NCBI GenBank assembly: GCA_958451615.1
Contig: CAUDQR010000004.1
Coordinates: 1 to 64,000, forward strand
DNA length: 64,000 bases
Source of the DNA: an uncultured Collinsella sp.
Lineage (GTDB): Bacteria > Actinomycetota > Coriobacteriia > Coriobacteriales > Coriobacteriaceae
Direction: 5' to 3'
Part shown: positions 44,401 to 54,800 of the stretch, in pieces
Numbering within the stretch: the stretch's first letter is position 1
How the letters are laid out: every line of letters begins with the position of its first letter
Made by a program: the position numbers and the translations under genes
The notes under the pieces: generated by a model
Databases searched by the model: none
The model's input: the letters and a program-made list of their open reading frames with translations, nothing else
What the model was told of the DNA's origin: nothing

Positions 44401-45501
44401 CTACTTAAGCGCGCCGGTCACGGTACCGCCGCCCAAGACGACGTCGCCGTGGTAGACGACGACGGCCTGGCCGGGGGCGATGGCTCGTTGCGGCTCGTCA
44501 AAGGTCAGCAACATTTGTCCGTCGGCGCCACGTGTAAGGGCTGCCGCCTGGTCCTTTTGACAGTAGCGGTACTTGGCGCCCACGTGAATGCCGCCGGCAT
44601 CGAGCTCTGCCTCCATGCGGTCGGCAGGGGCGCTCCAGATCCAGTCGTTGGCCGTGAGCACTGTGGCCGTCAGGTCCTCGGCCTCGCCAAGATGCACAAT
44701 GTTGTTGGCGGTATCGACGCCCGTCACATACACGGGGTGCGCCATTGCGACGCCCAGGCCCTTGCGCTGGCCGATGGTATAGCGCAACGCGCCGTTGTGG
44801 CGCCCAACCACGCTGCCGTCGCGCCATACGATGTCGCCCGGTGTAGCGGGATGTCCGCACCGACGCTCGATATAGCCCGCATAGTCGCCATCCGCGATGA
44901 AGCAGATATCCTCGCTTTCGGCCTTCTTGGCGTTGATGAAGCCCTGTTCGGCGGCTATGCGGCGTACGTCGCGCTCCTTGTCCAGGCCTGCCAGCGGAAA
45001 GATCGTGCGCGACAGCCGCTCCTGCGTGAGCGAATACAAAAAGTAGCTTTGGTCCTTTTTGGGATCTTCGCCGCGATGTAGCTGCCAGGTGCCGTCTGTC
45101 GCCTGACTTGTTTTGGCGTAATGGCCCGTGGCGATGTAGTCGCAGCCCATGTCCAGCGCCGTATCGAGCAGCGCGCCAAACTTAATGTGGCGGTTGCAGA
45201 TGATGCACGGATTGGGCGTCAGCCCCTCCTGGTAGGCGGTCACGAAGCGCTCGATAACATTGCGGTCGAAGGTCTGCTGCAGGTCGAGCACATGGTGGGG
45301 GATCCCCAGGCGCTCGGCGACGGCCTTTGCATCGGCGATGTCGCGGTCGACTTTGCTCATGCCCGTGGCGGGGTCGGGTGCGGGACGGGTGAGGCGCATG
45401 GTGGCGCCGACGCATTCGTAGCCCTGGCTTTTGAGCAGGTACGCGGTCACGCTGGAATCGACGCCGCCGCTCATGGCGACGAGCACGCGCTTATTGTGCA
45501 T
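44401..45501 (-). CDS. mnmA: tRNA-specific 2-thiouridylase
   Basis: Introduces sulfur at position 2 of wobble uridine in tRNA(Lys, Glu, Gln). The 366-aa protein has the ATP-pyrophosphatase loop SGGVDSS at the N-terminus, the catalytic Cys in CNRHIKFG near residue 102, a second Cys in SEDICFIADGDY near residue 198, and the C-terminal beta-barrel. The start at 45501 follows AAGGAGAA; the frame stays open to 45933 but that part is not homologous. It lies next to cysK, whose product is cysteine, the ultimate sulfur donor. It is convergent with the HTH-HipA gene, 8 nt apart. Confidence 0.94.
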   Translation of the reverse strand: MHNKRVLVAMSGGVDSSVTAYLLKSQGYECVGATMRLTRPAPDPATGMSKVDRDIADAKAVAERLGIPHHVLDLQQTFDRNVIERFVTAYQEGLTPNPCIICNRHIKFGALLDTALDMGCDYIATGHYAKTSQATDGTWQLHRGEDPKKDQSYFLYSLTQERLSRTIFPLAGLDKERDVRRIAAEQGFINAKKAESEDICFIADGDYAGYIERRCGHPATPGDIVWRDGSVVGRHNGALRYTIGQRKGLGVAMAHPVYVTGVDTANNIVHLGEAEDLTATVLTANDWIWSAPADRMEAELDAGGIHVGAKYRYCQKDQAAALTRGADGQMLLTFDEPQRAIAPGQAVVVYHGDVVLGGGTVTGALK

Positions 45502-45529
45502 GGGGAGGTTCTCCTTGGTGGCATGTGGC

Positions 45530-45569
45530 CAAAAAAGAAAAGCGGCGCGGGAGGCTGGTGCCGCGCCGC
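45530..45569 (-). terminator. Rho-independent terminator of cysK
   Basis: Minus strand: GCGGCGCGG pairs with CCGCGCCGC, followed by TTTTCTTTTTT. It lies between cysK and mnmA and separates their transcripts. Confidence 0.88.
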
Positions 45570-45679
45570 AGACATTGTAGCAAGTTCGGACGTCTCGTGG
45601 GACACCCTGTTGGGATTGGCTCAGACTGCCGGGAGAGAGGAGGCCGGTTCGTCCTGGGCTCAACCTATGGGCGCAGACC

Positions 45680-46618
45680 CTAGTCCTGGAAGAGCGCTGT
45701 GGACAGGTAACGCTCACCGGTGTCGGCGAGCAGCGCCACGATGGTCTTGCCCTCGTTCTCGGGGCGCTTGGCCAGCTGCAGTGCGGCCCACACGGCGGCG
45801 CCGGACGAAATGCCCACGAGCACGCCCTCCTTGTGGCCCACGGCGCGGCCGGTGGCAAAGGCGTCGTCGTTCTCGACGGGGATGATCTCGTCATAGATCT
45901 GGGTGTCGAGGACGTCGGGCACAAAGCCGGCACCGATACCCTGGATCTTGTGCGGGCCGGCCTGGCCCTTAGAGAGCACCGGGGAGGTGGCGGGCTCGAC
46001 GGCGACGACCTGAATCTCGGGGTTTTGCTCCTTGAGGAACTCGCCCACGCCGGTCACGGTGCCGCCGGTGCCGACGCCGGCGACGAAGATGTCGACCTTG
46101 CCGTCGGTGTCGTCCCAGATCTCGGGGCCGGTCGTGGCCTTGTGAATGGCCGGGTTCGCGGGGTTCACAAACTGGCCGGCGATGATGCTGTTGGGAGTTT
46201 CCTTCTGCAGCTCCTCCGCCTTGGCGATAGCGCCCTTCATGCCCTTGGAGCCGTCGGTGAGCACGAGCTGTGCGCCGTATGCCTGCATGAGCTTGCGGCG
46301 CTCGACGGACATGGTCTCGGGCATAGTGATGATCACCTTGTAGCCGCGGGCCGCCGCCACCGAGGCGATGCCGACGCCGGTGTTGCCGCTCGTGGGCTCG
46401 ATGATGGTGTAGTCGCCACCGCGCACGAGCTTGCCGGCCTTCTCGGCCTCGTCAATCATGTTCTTGGCGACGCGGTCTTTGACGGACCCGGCGGGGTTGA
46501 AGTATTCCAATTTGACGAGCACACGGGCCTTGAGGTCCTCGTCGGCCTCGAAGTGGGTGAGCTCCAGAAGCGGGGTGTGGCCGATAAGCTGATCGATGGA
46601 CGTGTAAACATTGCTCAT
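45680..46618 (-). CDS. cysK: Cysteine synthase A (O-acetylserine sulfhydrylase)
   Basis: PLP enzyme making L-cysteine from O-acetylserine and sulfide. The 312-aa protein has the PLP lysine Lys47 in NPAGSVKDR, the substrate loop TSGNTG, the phosphate-binding GTGGTVTG, and SSGAAVWAA near the C-terminus. Length is standard. The start follows TTTGGAGG. An Rrf2-type regulator is encoded divergently 253 bp away and is the likely controller of this gene. A terminator at 45530-45569 ends the transcript. Confidence 0.95.
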   Translation of the reverse strand: MSNVYTSIDQLIGHTPLLELTHFEADEDLKARVLVKLEYFNPAGSVKDRVAKNMIDEAEKAGKLVRGGDYTIIEPTSGNTGVGIASVAAARGYKVIITMPETMSVERRKLMQAYGAQLVLTDGSKGMKGAIAKAEELQKETPNSIIAGQFVNPANPAIHKATTGPEIWDDTDGKVDIFVAGVGTGGTVTGVGEFLKEQNPEIQVVAVEPATSPVLSKGQAGPHKIQGIGAGFVPDVLDTQIYDEIIPVENDDAFATGRAVGHKEGVLVGISSGAAVWAALQLAKRPENEGKTIVALLADTGERYLSTALFQD

Positions 46619-46871
46619 GGTGAACCTCCAAAGTGTTCAAATGACTGGATACCGTGTGGTTTTACGGTGTGTGTGGCAGCGAAACCCACAAACCTTATAG
46701 GTTGTTCGTTTTGCTGTTGGCAAGCATAGTAGACAGTAAAGCCTAGTAACGCAATAGGAAATAGAAGATTATTACGAGTCGATTAACCATCTTGACGGGA
46801 ATAGGTATTTTCAAAACCAATTTTTCGGCTAGAATTTCTACGAATTAAAAGACCGAAAGGCAGCTATATAT

Positions 46872-47300
46872 ATGTTGGTTTCCACAAAGGGCAGATATGC
46901 CCTGCGCGTTATGGTCGACCTGGCCGAGCACCAGGCGACAGGCCGTATCCCGCTTAAAGAGATTGCGGCGCGTCAGGGTATTTCGGAGAAGTACCTCGAG
47001 AATATTCTGGCTACGCTCGTGCGCGCCAACATGCTCTCGGGCATGCGCGGCAAGGGCGGCGGCTATGTGCTCACGCGCCCGCCCGAGCAGTACACGGTGG
47101 GCGAGATCTTGCGCCTGACCGAGGGCAGCCTGGCGCCGGTCGCCTGCCTGGATGGCGACTGCAAGGGTTGTTCGCGCTCTGACGAGTGCCCCACGCTCGA
47201 CGTGTGGAAGAACCTGGACAAGCTTATCAACGACTACCTCGACGGTGTGACGCTCGATCAACTTGTCGCTCCCAACGAAGGCTACGATTACGTCATCTAA
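46872..47300 (+). CDS. Rrf2 family transcriptional regulator (CymR/IscR-like)
   Basis: Winged-helix repressor of 142 aa. The N-terminal MLVSTKGRYALRVMVDLAEH and the recognition helix segment GISEKYLENILATL are typical of the family. Four cysteines (92, 97, 100 and 106) in CLDGDCKGCSRSDEC could hold an Fe-S cluster as in IscR, whereas CymR-type proteins instead sense CysK. The divergent cysK supports a role in cysteine or sulfur control. Both readings remain open. Confidence 0.9.
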   Translation: MLVSTKGRYALRVMVDLAEHQATGRIPLKEIAARQGISEKYLENILATLVRANMLSGMRGKGGGYVLTRPPEQYTVGEILRLTEGSLAPVACLDGDCKGCSRSDECPTLDVWKNLDKLINDYLDGVTLDQLVAPNEGYDYVI

Positions 47301-47370
47301 CCCACACCTGCCATTTGGGGACGGAGTGGAAATGGCAGATTCTCTCGCCCTTTGAGACTTGGCAAATAAG

Positions 47371-47407
47371 AAGGCCGCCCATTTTTGCGATGGGCGGCCT
47401 TCGTTTT
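47371..47407. terminator. Terminator between the Rrf2 and YvlD-like genes
   Basis: AAGGCCGCCCA pairs with TGGGCGGCCTT around TTTTTGCGA, followed by CGTTTT on the plus strand. It lies between convergent genes. Confidence 0.8.
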
Positions 47408-47442
47408 GGGCTGTTGAGACGGGCGCGGCCGGAATGGCCGTT

Positions 47443-47808
47443 TTAGCCCTCGGCGATGCTGTCGAGGATGCTGCGCATGATGGACACCAGGATGCTGCCC
47501 ATAAAGGCCGATCCAAAGCTGGCGATGGAGATACCCGCGCCCAGCAGATTGACCGACAGATAGCTGGCCAGCTCGAGCATAAAGCTGTTGACTACGAGCT
47601 GAAAAATACCCAGCGTAATGATCGTGAGCGGCAGCGAGATAACCGTCAGAAACGGCTTGACGAGCGAATCGACGATGTTCAGGAACAGTCCCACGAAGGC
47701 GAAACAGACCCAGGCCTCGGCAAAACCGAAGGGCTGGATGCCGGGGACGAGGAACGTGGCAATCGCGATGGCGATCGAGGTAAAGAGCCAGTTAAGCATA
47801 AAGCGCAT
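47443..47808 (-). CDS. YvlD/phage holin family 4-like small membrane protein
   Basis: 121-aa protein with four hydrophobic helices; the second and third contain the family motif NIVDSLVKPFLTVISLPL followed by TLGIFQLVVN. This is the Phage_holin_4_2/YvlD family, usually chromosomal and of unknown function in membrane stress. The start at 47808 follows AAAGGA. There are no phage genes nearby, so a true holin role is unlikely. Confidence 0.88.
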   Translation of the reverse strand: MRFMLNWLFTSIAIAIATFLVPGIQPFGFAEAWVCFAFVGLFLNIVDSLVKPFLTVISLPLTIITLGIFQLVVNSFMLELASYLSVNLLGAGISIASFGSAFMGSILVSIMRSILDSIAEG

Positions 47809-48132
47809 GGTGTGAATCCTTTCTTGCGCAGGGTGCGTCGGTGTCGCGTGAAGCGGTTTGCTGCGGCGGCTTGGACGGCCGCTCGGGTGTGCCGCCTTGT
47901 TCGGCCGCCCATTGTCTCAGATATTCGTGGAGCTTACGTGCGCATTCGGTTTCAAAACGGCGTTCGTCCTGAAAAACGCGCCGCTGGCAAAGAGTCTTGT
48001 CGCTTTAGTTTGGTGGTGTGCTACACTGCTACGGACAAAAGCCACAGGCGTTGCCCTATTGCATAGAACGGGCGAACGATGCCCGATGTCAGTATCAACT
48101 TCGATGCCTTATGGCGGGTTTGGCGGTGATCG
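47809..48132. other. Intergenic region upstream of the YerC-like gene
   Basis: A 324-bp gap between divergent genes. I see the YvlD-like gene's ribosome site at its left edge and a possible -10 (TACACT near 48020). Nothing else is recognisable. Confidence 0.4.
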
Positions 48133-48432
48133 ATGAATATCGAGAACATGTTTGACAAGCCTGATGTCAAGCAGCTGGTCCACGCATTTAGTCTTTTGGA
48201 TGACGAGAAGGATATCCAGGCGTTTTTGACCGATATCTGCACGCCGCGCGAGATCTGCGATCTTTCGCAACGTCTGCAGGTTGCGCGTTATCTGGATGAG
48301 GGCGAGCCTTATGTTGAGGTTCAGGCCCGCACCGGCGCTTCGTCCACTACGGTGAGCCGCGTTTCAAAGGCGCTGAACGGCGAGTACGGCGGCTATCGCA
48401 AGATCCTCATCAAGCTGGAGGATGGCGAGTAG
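48133..48432 (+). CDS. YerC/YecD family TrpR-like regulator
   Basis: 99-aa helical protein with the TrpR fold of the YerC/YecD family: PREICDLSQRLQVARYLDEG followed by the helix-turn-helix TGASSTTVSRVSKAL. The start uses ATG at 48133 with GGCGG about six bases upstream. It is a single gene with its own terminator. The ligand and targets are not known; relatives lack the tryptophan pocket of true TrpR. Confidence 0.9.
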   Translation: MNIENMFDKPDVKQLVHAFSLLDDEKDIQAFLTDICTPREICDLSQRLQVARYLDEGEPYVEVQARTGASSTTVSRVSKALNGEYGGYRKILIKLEDGE

Positions 48433-48459
48433 GCCAGCGACAACAATGAATTACGAAGA

Positions 48460-48486
48460 ACCGTCCCTCCGGGGGCGGTTTTTTGA
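48460..48486 (+). terminator. Rho-independent terminator of the YerC-like gene
   Basis: ACCGTCCC pairs with GGGGCGGT (one G-U pair), followed by seven T. The T-run directly abuts the family D hairpin at 48486. Confidence 0.88.
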
Positions 48487-48570
48487 TCCCTTGGAGACGG
48501 AGGAAAACGGATCACTGGGCTAGACTGACCTCCTCGGTGATCCATTTTCCTCCGTCTCCAAGGGGTCAAA
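48486..48570. repeat. Family D hairpin with 32-bp arms
   Basis: Arms 48486-48517 and 48539-48570 match over 32 bp with two differences, around a 21-nt loop. One arm is found alone at 34560-34588. It lies directly after a terminator and about 80 bp before the AddB-like gene. Confidence 0.82.
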
Positions 48571-48652
48571 TCTGTTGGCGTGGGGCAAATCTGTCCGCGC
48601 GGGCGGGTAGGATGGAAGCATTGAATATTGCGAACGGTTTGAGTGGAGGACC

Positions 48653-51600
48653 ATGCCTGTTCGAATCTATACCACCAACGCCGGCGCGGATTTGAGCGAT
48701 GCCGAGGCGGCGCTGCTTGCCGACCTTATTGCCCGCCACGGGCGTGCCGTGCTGCTGGCGCCAACGTTTGCCGAGCTCGACCTGTGCCGTCATGATGCGG
48801 CGGAAGCCGGCGTTTCGCTGGGTATTGACTACAAGACGCCTACATCGTGGCTTCGCTCGCTTTGGGAGCTTTTGGGCGACGGGCGCGGTTTCGTCGACAA
48901 CCTGCAGCGCCGGATGCTGTTTTCGGACATGGTAGCGCGCCTCGACGACGCCGACCTGCAGCCGCTTTCGCGCAGCCAGGGCACGGTGCGTATGCTCGCG
49001 CGTATGGCTCGCGATGTGCTGCCGGGTGTGGCAGGGACAGGCACCGAGCGTTGCTGCGACAACGTTTGCAAGCCCAAGCCCAGAAGCGACGCCGAGGCTC
49101 GCGTGTTTGAACTTTTGTGCGCCTATGCGAGCGGCTTGGACCGTCGAGACATGGTCGAGCCCTGCGAGGCGGCTGACATTATGGCCGGCGCTTTGGCCGA
49201 CAACCTGCCGGGGTGCGCCCGCGCCGTTTGCGTGCGCGGCGTCACGTCATTTACGTATAGCCTGCTCGAGCTGCTGTCCGCCGTGGCAAACAACGGGGGA
49301 GAGGTTGTCGTGCTGCTTGCCCGCGAGCAAGCGGCGATGCGCGAGGAGCTTGCCGCGGCATTTGATGTCCGCGGTGTGCTGTTTGAGATCGCGCCGCTGG
49401 GGGAGGGCGCCGCCGCGCCCCAGACTGCCTTCAAGTCCGCTGCTCAGCCTGCCTTTATTGAGGTCGCCGGCCCCCATGCCCGTGCCCATGCTTATGCGGG
49501 CGTCATCGATAAGTTGGTGAAAGCGCACAAGGAGTCCAAGGACGATAAAGCTGCTGCAACACCCGCCGACCCCGTACGCGTGCTCGTTGTTTCTGCCCGG
49601 GCACCCCAGCTGTTCGGCGAGCTTGCCGCTCGTTTGGCGGCGCGCCACGTTGCTGCCGAGACGGCCGAGTTCACGGCGTTTTCCCAATCCATTGCGGGCA
49701 GGCAGTTCACGGCGCTCGCCAACCTGATCGAGCGTATGAAGGCCGCCGACGAAGGGGCAGCTTCTAAGACTGAGTGGTGGCCCGCTCCGGAGCTTACCGA
49801 CTGGATTTACAGCCCGCTTTCGGGTGCCGACGCCGCCAGCGCGCGCACGTTCGACAAGAATATGCGACTGTCGCGCAGCAAGACCACTGCGGGCGTCAAG
49901 AGCCTGCTGCAGAGCGTGCAGGGCCAGGTGAGGGGCGCGCGTAAAGCGGCGAGCGACGAGAACTGGTTTAAGAACGTGCCGTGCGTGGTCTCGGACGTGT
50001 TCCAGGCGCTGTGGCGCGACAAGCCCGTGACGGCGCTCAAGGCCATGCTTGCCGTTGCCGAGGTACTGCCCGATCGCGCGCTTGGTGGTCTCGACGGTCA
50101 GGCCCGTCGCCAGGCGGAGGTGGCCCTGCTGCGCCACGCGATCGACATCCTTATGAACGATGCTCGCGCGCTCGACGTGTCGCAGGCCGCGACCGTGCCC
50201 GTGCTCGATGGCATTCGCACCAAGGTGGACAAGCGTAGCACCGCCTACGATTACGAGACCTACGAGGTTGACCGTGCGCCACGTGCCCAGGTTCGCTTTG
50301 CTTCGCTTGCCGATGCGGCGGCTCTGCGCCCCGGCAGCTACGATGCCGTGCTGTTTGCCGATGTCGATCTGGACAGCTATCCGCTCTCACACGAAGAGGG
50401 GCCGCTGACCACGCTGACGGCGAGCCTCGGTCGCGAGGGCGTGACGCTTGAGCCTGCGGCCTTGCTGCGCGCACGCTTTGGCCGCGCGATGCAGGCCGCG
50501 CGCGGTCCGGTTACGCTCGCCCGTGTGACCCACGATCGTCAGGCGCGCGAGTGCTATCCGGCGGCCGTGTGGACCGAGTTGCGGGCGCATGCCGAGGCCG
50601 CTGACGCCGACAAGGCCGCTGACGATGCTAGGGCCGCTGACGATGCTAAGGCCGCTGACGATGCTAAGGCCACTGGTGACGCTAAGGCCGCTGACGCCGA
50701 CAAGGCGAAGTGCGTGGGTGAGGGCGATATCGTAAGGGACTTCGATCCCGCGGCAGGCGAAGGTCTCAAGCGCGAGCGCGTGACCTGTGAAGCCCCTCAG
50801 CATCTGAGTGCCGAGGCCGTGCCGTATTTGGTCCTGCGCCGTCGCGATGGCGAGGGCGAGGGCGCGCCGCTCGTGCCGCGCCTGACGTCCGCCTCGCAGA
50901 TCGAGGCCTATTCCACCTGCCCGCTGTGCTGGTTCGTCTCGTATCGCGTCAAACCTCAGTCCATCGATGCGGGCTTTGGCAACATGGAGAAGGGCAACTT
51001 TGTCCATGACGTGCTGGAGCACTTGCATGCACGTCTTCCGCAGGAGGGCATGGAGCGCGTGACGCCCATGAATCTGCCGCGCGCGCAGGGGCTGTTGCGC
51101 GAGGTCTTTGCCGAGACCCTGGCCGAGCATGCGGGCAAGCGCGGTACCGAGGGCCCGCTGGTGCCGCTCTCTCCAGTGGAGGAGCGCCAGGTGGCTGAGA
51201 TCTTGCCGCAGCTGGAGGGCGTGCTTGCCTACGAGTCCGAGGCGCTCACCCCCTTTGCTCCGCGCTACCTGGAGTTTGCGTTCAACGAGCTCCAGGTCGA
51301 GTATGCCGGTTGGCCGCTCGGCGGGCGCATCGACCGCGTGGATGTGGATGCCGAGAATCGCGCCGTGGTAATCGACTACAAGCATCGCACGGGCGTTGAG
51401 GAGTTTAAACTCGCCGACCCCACGGTGCGCGACGAGGAATCGGGCGAGGCCGCCATCGACGACCCGCGGTGGCTGCCGCCCCATACCCAGACGCTTATCT
51501 ATGCGCAGGCCATGCGCCGGGCGCTGGATCTGGATGCCCGTGCGGCGCTCTATTTTTCGACCAAGGGCGGCAAACCGGCGCTGCGCGGCGCCGCGAGTGC

Positions 51601-51841
51601 CGAGCTGCTCGAGGAGGAGCGTGGTGACGGCCGCATCCCGGGGCTTAAGAAGGGCTTTCCCGGCGAGGGTGGCAGCATGGACTTCGACGCCCTGCTCGAT
51701 CGCGTGGAGGCCGGCATCGCCGAGCGCCTGCACGAACTCGAGGCAGGCGACGTTGCCGCCGTCGACCCGACGTCGGCTCAGGCCGCGCATGCGCGCTGCT
51801 CGTATAACCACGAAGGAACGTTTGTAAGGAGGGACGTGTAG
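48653..51841 (+). CDS. addB: AddB/RexB-like nuclease subunit (PD-(D/E)XK family)
   Basis: Large subunit of a double-strand-break repair nuclease, 1062 aa. The C-terminal domain has SASQIEAYSTCPLC with Cys756 and Cys759, then the PD-(D/E)XK core VVIDYKHRTG (Asp908, Lys910). The N-terminal part has the inactivated helicase-like arrangement of AddB; no Walker A motif is visible, as in RexB. Only one Cys (ARCSY) is near the C-terminus, so the full four-Cys Fe-S site of AddB is doubtful. Residues 649-684 are six tandem 6-aa Ala/Asp/Lys repeats. AddA starts 4 nt after this gene. Confidence 0.83.
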   Translation: MPVRIYTTNAGADLSDAEAALLADLIARHGRAVLLAPTFAELDLCRHDAAEAGVSLGIDYKTPTSWLRSLWELLGDGRGFVDNLQRRMLFSDMVARLDDADLQPLSRSQGTVRMLARMARDVLPGVAGTGTERCCDNVCKPKPRSDAEARVFELLCAYASGLDRRDMVEPCEAADIMAGALADNLPGCARAVCVRGVTSFTYSLLELLSAVANNGGEVVVLLAREQAAMREELAAAFDVRGVLFEIAPLGEGAAAPQTAFKSAAQPAFIEVAGPHARAHAYAGVIDKLVKAHKESKDDKAAATPADPVRVLVVSARAPQLFGELAARLAARHVAAETAEFTAFSQSIAGRQFTALANLIERMKAADEGAASKTEWWPAPELTDWIYSPLSGADAASARTFDKNMRLSRSKTTAGVKSLLQSVQGQVRGARKAASDENWFKNVPCVVSDVFQALWRDKPVTALKAMLAVAEVLPDRALGGLDGQARRQAEVALLRHAIDILMNDARALDVSQAATVPVLDGIRTKVDKRSTAYDYETYEVDRAPRAQVRFASLADAAALRPGSYDAVLFADVDLDSYPLSHEEGPLTTLTASLGREGVTLEPAALLRARFGRAMQAARGPVTLARVTHDRQARECYPAAVWTELRAHAEAADADKAADDARAADDAKAADDAKATGDAKAADADKAKCVGEGDIVRDFDPAAGEGLKRERVTCEAPQHLSAEAVPYLVLRRRDGEGEGAPLVPRLTSASQIEAYSTCPLCWFVSYRVKPQSIDAGFGNMEKGNFVHDVLEHLHARLPQEGMERVTPMNLPRAQGLLREVFAETLAEHAGKRGTEGPLVPLSPVEERQVAEILPQLEGVLAYESEALTPFAPRYLEFAFNELQVEYAGWPLGGRIDRVDVDAENRAVVIDYKHRTGVEEFKLADPTVRDEESGEAAIDDPRWLPPHTQTLIYAQAMRRALDLDARAALYFSTKGGKPALRGAASAELLEEERGDGRIPGLKKGFPGEGGSMDFDALLDRVEAGIAERLHELEAGDVAAVDPTSAQAAHARCSYNHEGTFVRRDV
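50597..50704 (+). repeat. Six tandem 18-bp repeats inside the AddB-like gene
   Basis: The 18-bp unit GCCGCTGACGATGCTAAG (encoding AADDAK) is repeated six times in frame with a few substitutions; units three and four are identical. It encodes a charged, alanine-rich linker just before the nuclease region. Such perfect units are prone to copy-number change by slippage. Confidence 0.9.
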
Positions 51842-51844
51842 ACC

Positions 51845-54800
51845 ATGGATCTTTCGACTTTGATGCCGCAACAACTGCAAGTCGTCAAAACGCTCGACCG
51901 TCCGCTGTTTGTCTCGGCGGGCGCCGGTTCGGGCAAGACCTTTACCCTCACGCGCCGCATCGTCTACGCGCTCTCGCCCGAATCCGGTCCGTTTGTCGAG
52001 CATCTGGATCAGGTGCTCGCCATTACCTTTACCAAAGATGCCGCGGCCGAGATTCGCGACCGCGTGCGTCGCGCGCTTATCGAAGAGGGTATGGACGAGG
52101 AGGCCCTGACCGTCGACGATGCGTGGATCTCGACCATTCACGGCATGTGCTCGCGCATCCTGCGCGCACACGCGTTGGAGCTGGGCATCGACCCCGAGTT
52201 CACGGTGCTCACCGATACCGACGAGCTTATGGACCAGGCTGTTGAGCATGTGCTGGCCCGCGCGACGGCGCCCGATGCCGTCCCCGAGCTCGCGGCATCG
52301 CTCAAGGCCCTCTACGCCTGGTATCCCATGGCGGGCGAGGGCGGTCCCTTTGGCGCCGGCACGACCATCAAGGGTCTGGTGCGCGACCTGCTGGAGCTGT
52401 CGAGTCAGTTGCCGGGCGGTATGGACGACGTGTGCGTGGCGCGCGGCCAGGCCGATACCTCAGCGCTCGCCGATGCCTATCGCGCGGCGCTGGGCGCAAG
52501 CAAGGCCGCGACCGAGAAGGCGCAGACGGCGCTCGATGCCATCGACGCGTTCGAGGCGAGCGGCAAGACCATGGTCGATGCGGCGCGACTTATGATGTCG
52601 TGCACCATGCCGCGCGCGAGCAAGGCGTTTTCTAAGGAGCAGGTGGAGCTACTCAAGGCCGAGGCTGCTGATGCATTTATCAATATCGTGCTTGCCTGCG
52701 GTGCCCCCGCGCTCGATGCACTGGTGGGCCTGGCCCGTTCCGTGGAGGCCGAGTATCGCGCGCTGAAGGCCGGCCAGTCCGCGCTCGATAACAACGACCT
52801 GCTGCGCATGGCGTACGAGGCGCTGCGCGACTACCCGGCTATTCGAGCAGCCTATGAGGGCCGCTTTAAGATGGTCATGATCGATGAGTTCCAGGATACC
52901 GACCAGATGCAGGTTGACCTGATCCGTTACCTGACCGGCGCGGGTGAGCGTGCGCTGTGTACCGTGGGCGATGCGCAGCAGTCGATCTACCGCTTCCGTG
53001 GCGCCGAGGTTGAGGTCTTCCGCCGCCAGGAGCGCAAAGTGGGCTCCTCTGCCGCGCCCGAGACGGCTGCCGCATCCGATGCCCCCGCCGGCGAGCTCGT
53101 CAAACTCGTGCGCAACTTCCGCAGCCACGACGAGGTGCTGCGCTATGTGGCGCGCGTCTTTGACGGCGACACCGGTGGTTTGATGCAGGGGTTCTTGGAT
53201 CTTGAACCGAGCGACGAACGCGAGGACAAGCTCAAGGCGAAGGCATCGCGCCGCCAGGCGATTTTCGTTGCCGGTGGCAGTACGCAGGAGCGAACGCAGG
53301 CGAAAGCTCGTGCGATTGCGGAGCGATTCCAAGCACTCGTTAAAGCGGGCCAGCCCCAGGGCAGCATGGTCCTGCTGCTGGGCCGCATGACCAACGCCGA
53401 TGTCTATGCGCAGGCCTTCCGCGACCAGGGGCTCGACTGCGTGATCGCAGGCGGCTCGGTCTTTGCCCAGGCAGCCGAGGTGCAGACGGTGCGTGCCCTG
53501 GTGTGCGCGCTTGCTAACCCGGCCGATACGGCGCAGGGTCTTATGCCGCTGCTGGCCTCGCCGATGTTTGCGCTCGGCGCTCAGGAGTTCCTGGCGCTGG
53601 CGACCAAGCTGGACGACCAGACGGGGGAAACCTCGCGCCGCAACATCGACGTGGGCATCATGAGCGATTCCGATGTGCCGGGTTTGCAAGACTTGCCGCT
53701 CGTGACGCGCGCCCGCGAGGTGCTGCGGTATGCGCTCCGTCGCGTGGGCCGCGATTCGTTCGCCGCCATCGCGCGCGACGTGGTCAACGCCTCCGGCTGG
53801 TTTGTACGTCTGGCACAGCGTGGTCCCGAGGGCAAGGCCATTGCCGCCAACGTGCTCAAGGCGCTCGACGCCGTGGCCGAGGCAGAGGCCGAGCTCGGCA
53901 ACTCGCCGCGCTCCATTGCGCTTGCCTTCGACCGCTTCTTGGCGGGCAAGGAGGCCCCGGGCGCGCTCAACGAGGAGGGCGACGGCGCGGTACGCATCAT
54001 GACGGTGCATGCGTCCAAGGGTCTGGAGTATCCGGTCGTAGCGGTTGCCGAGTGTTTTGGCGTGCGTAAGTCCTCGGGTGCGGCACAGATGGGTCGCGTC
54101 GAGGGCGGAGCGCAGATCGTGGCGCTGCCGGCACGCTTCGACGGCGTTAAGCTCGCCGACGGAACCTTTGTGAAGGGCGACGACGTCAAAAAGCAGTTTG
54201 AGCATGCGTTTAAGGGCAAGGGCACGTCGCTGTGGCTGTCGCCGGAGCTCATGGAGGATGTCTGCGCGACAGGTTCTCCCGCCGAGGCATTCGTTCGCCT
54301 GCGCAACGATGACCTGCGGCTCTCGCTCGAGGAGCGGGCCCGCTTGCTCTACGTCGCCATGACGCGAGCGCGCGAGTTGGTCATTCTGGCGATGGATGCC
54401 GGCGTGAGCCGCGGCAAGGTGTGTGCGCCGACCTTCGATGCCGAGACCGATCTGACCTACGACGTGCTGCGTCGCATCCTGCCGACCGACAGTCTGGACA
54501 TGCCGCAGCTCGATAGCGACCGTTTGGTGTTCGACAGCTCCAAGCCGGGCGATTACGAGCTCATCTCGCTGGCGGACTTTACCTTTGGCGAGCAGGCGTT
54601 TGAGGCTAACGCTTCGCTGGATGCCGAGGGTAGGCTTGTTCGCGGCGATGTCGATGTTGCTGATAATGCTGCGCACTCAACTGTGCCCGGTCCTGCCGAC
54701 CCCGAGCCCGATTCGTTTGAGCTTGTGTATCCCCAGGCAGTGGGCGTGCGCATGGGCGCCTGTCCGTTCCCGGCGCGTGACTCGTATAGCTACTCGTCAA

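Noticed and set aside
47443..47808. Prophage holin
   Set aside because: The family is mostly chromosomal (YvlD type) and there is no lysis or structural phage gene nearby.
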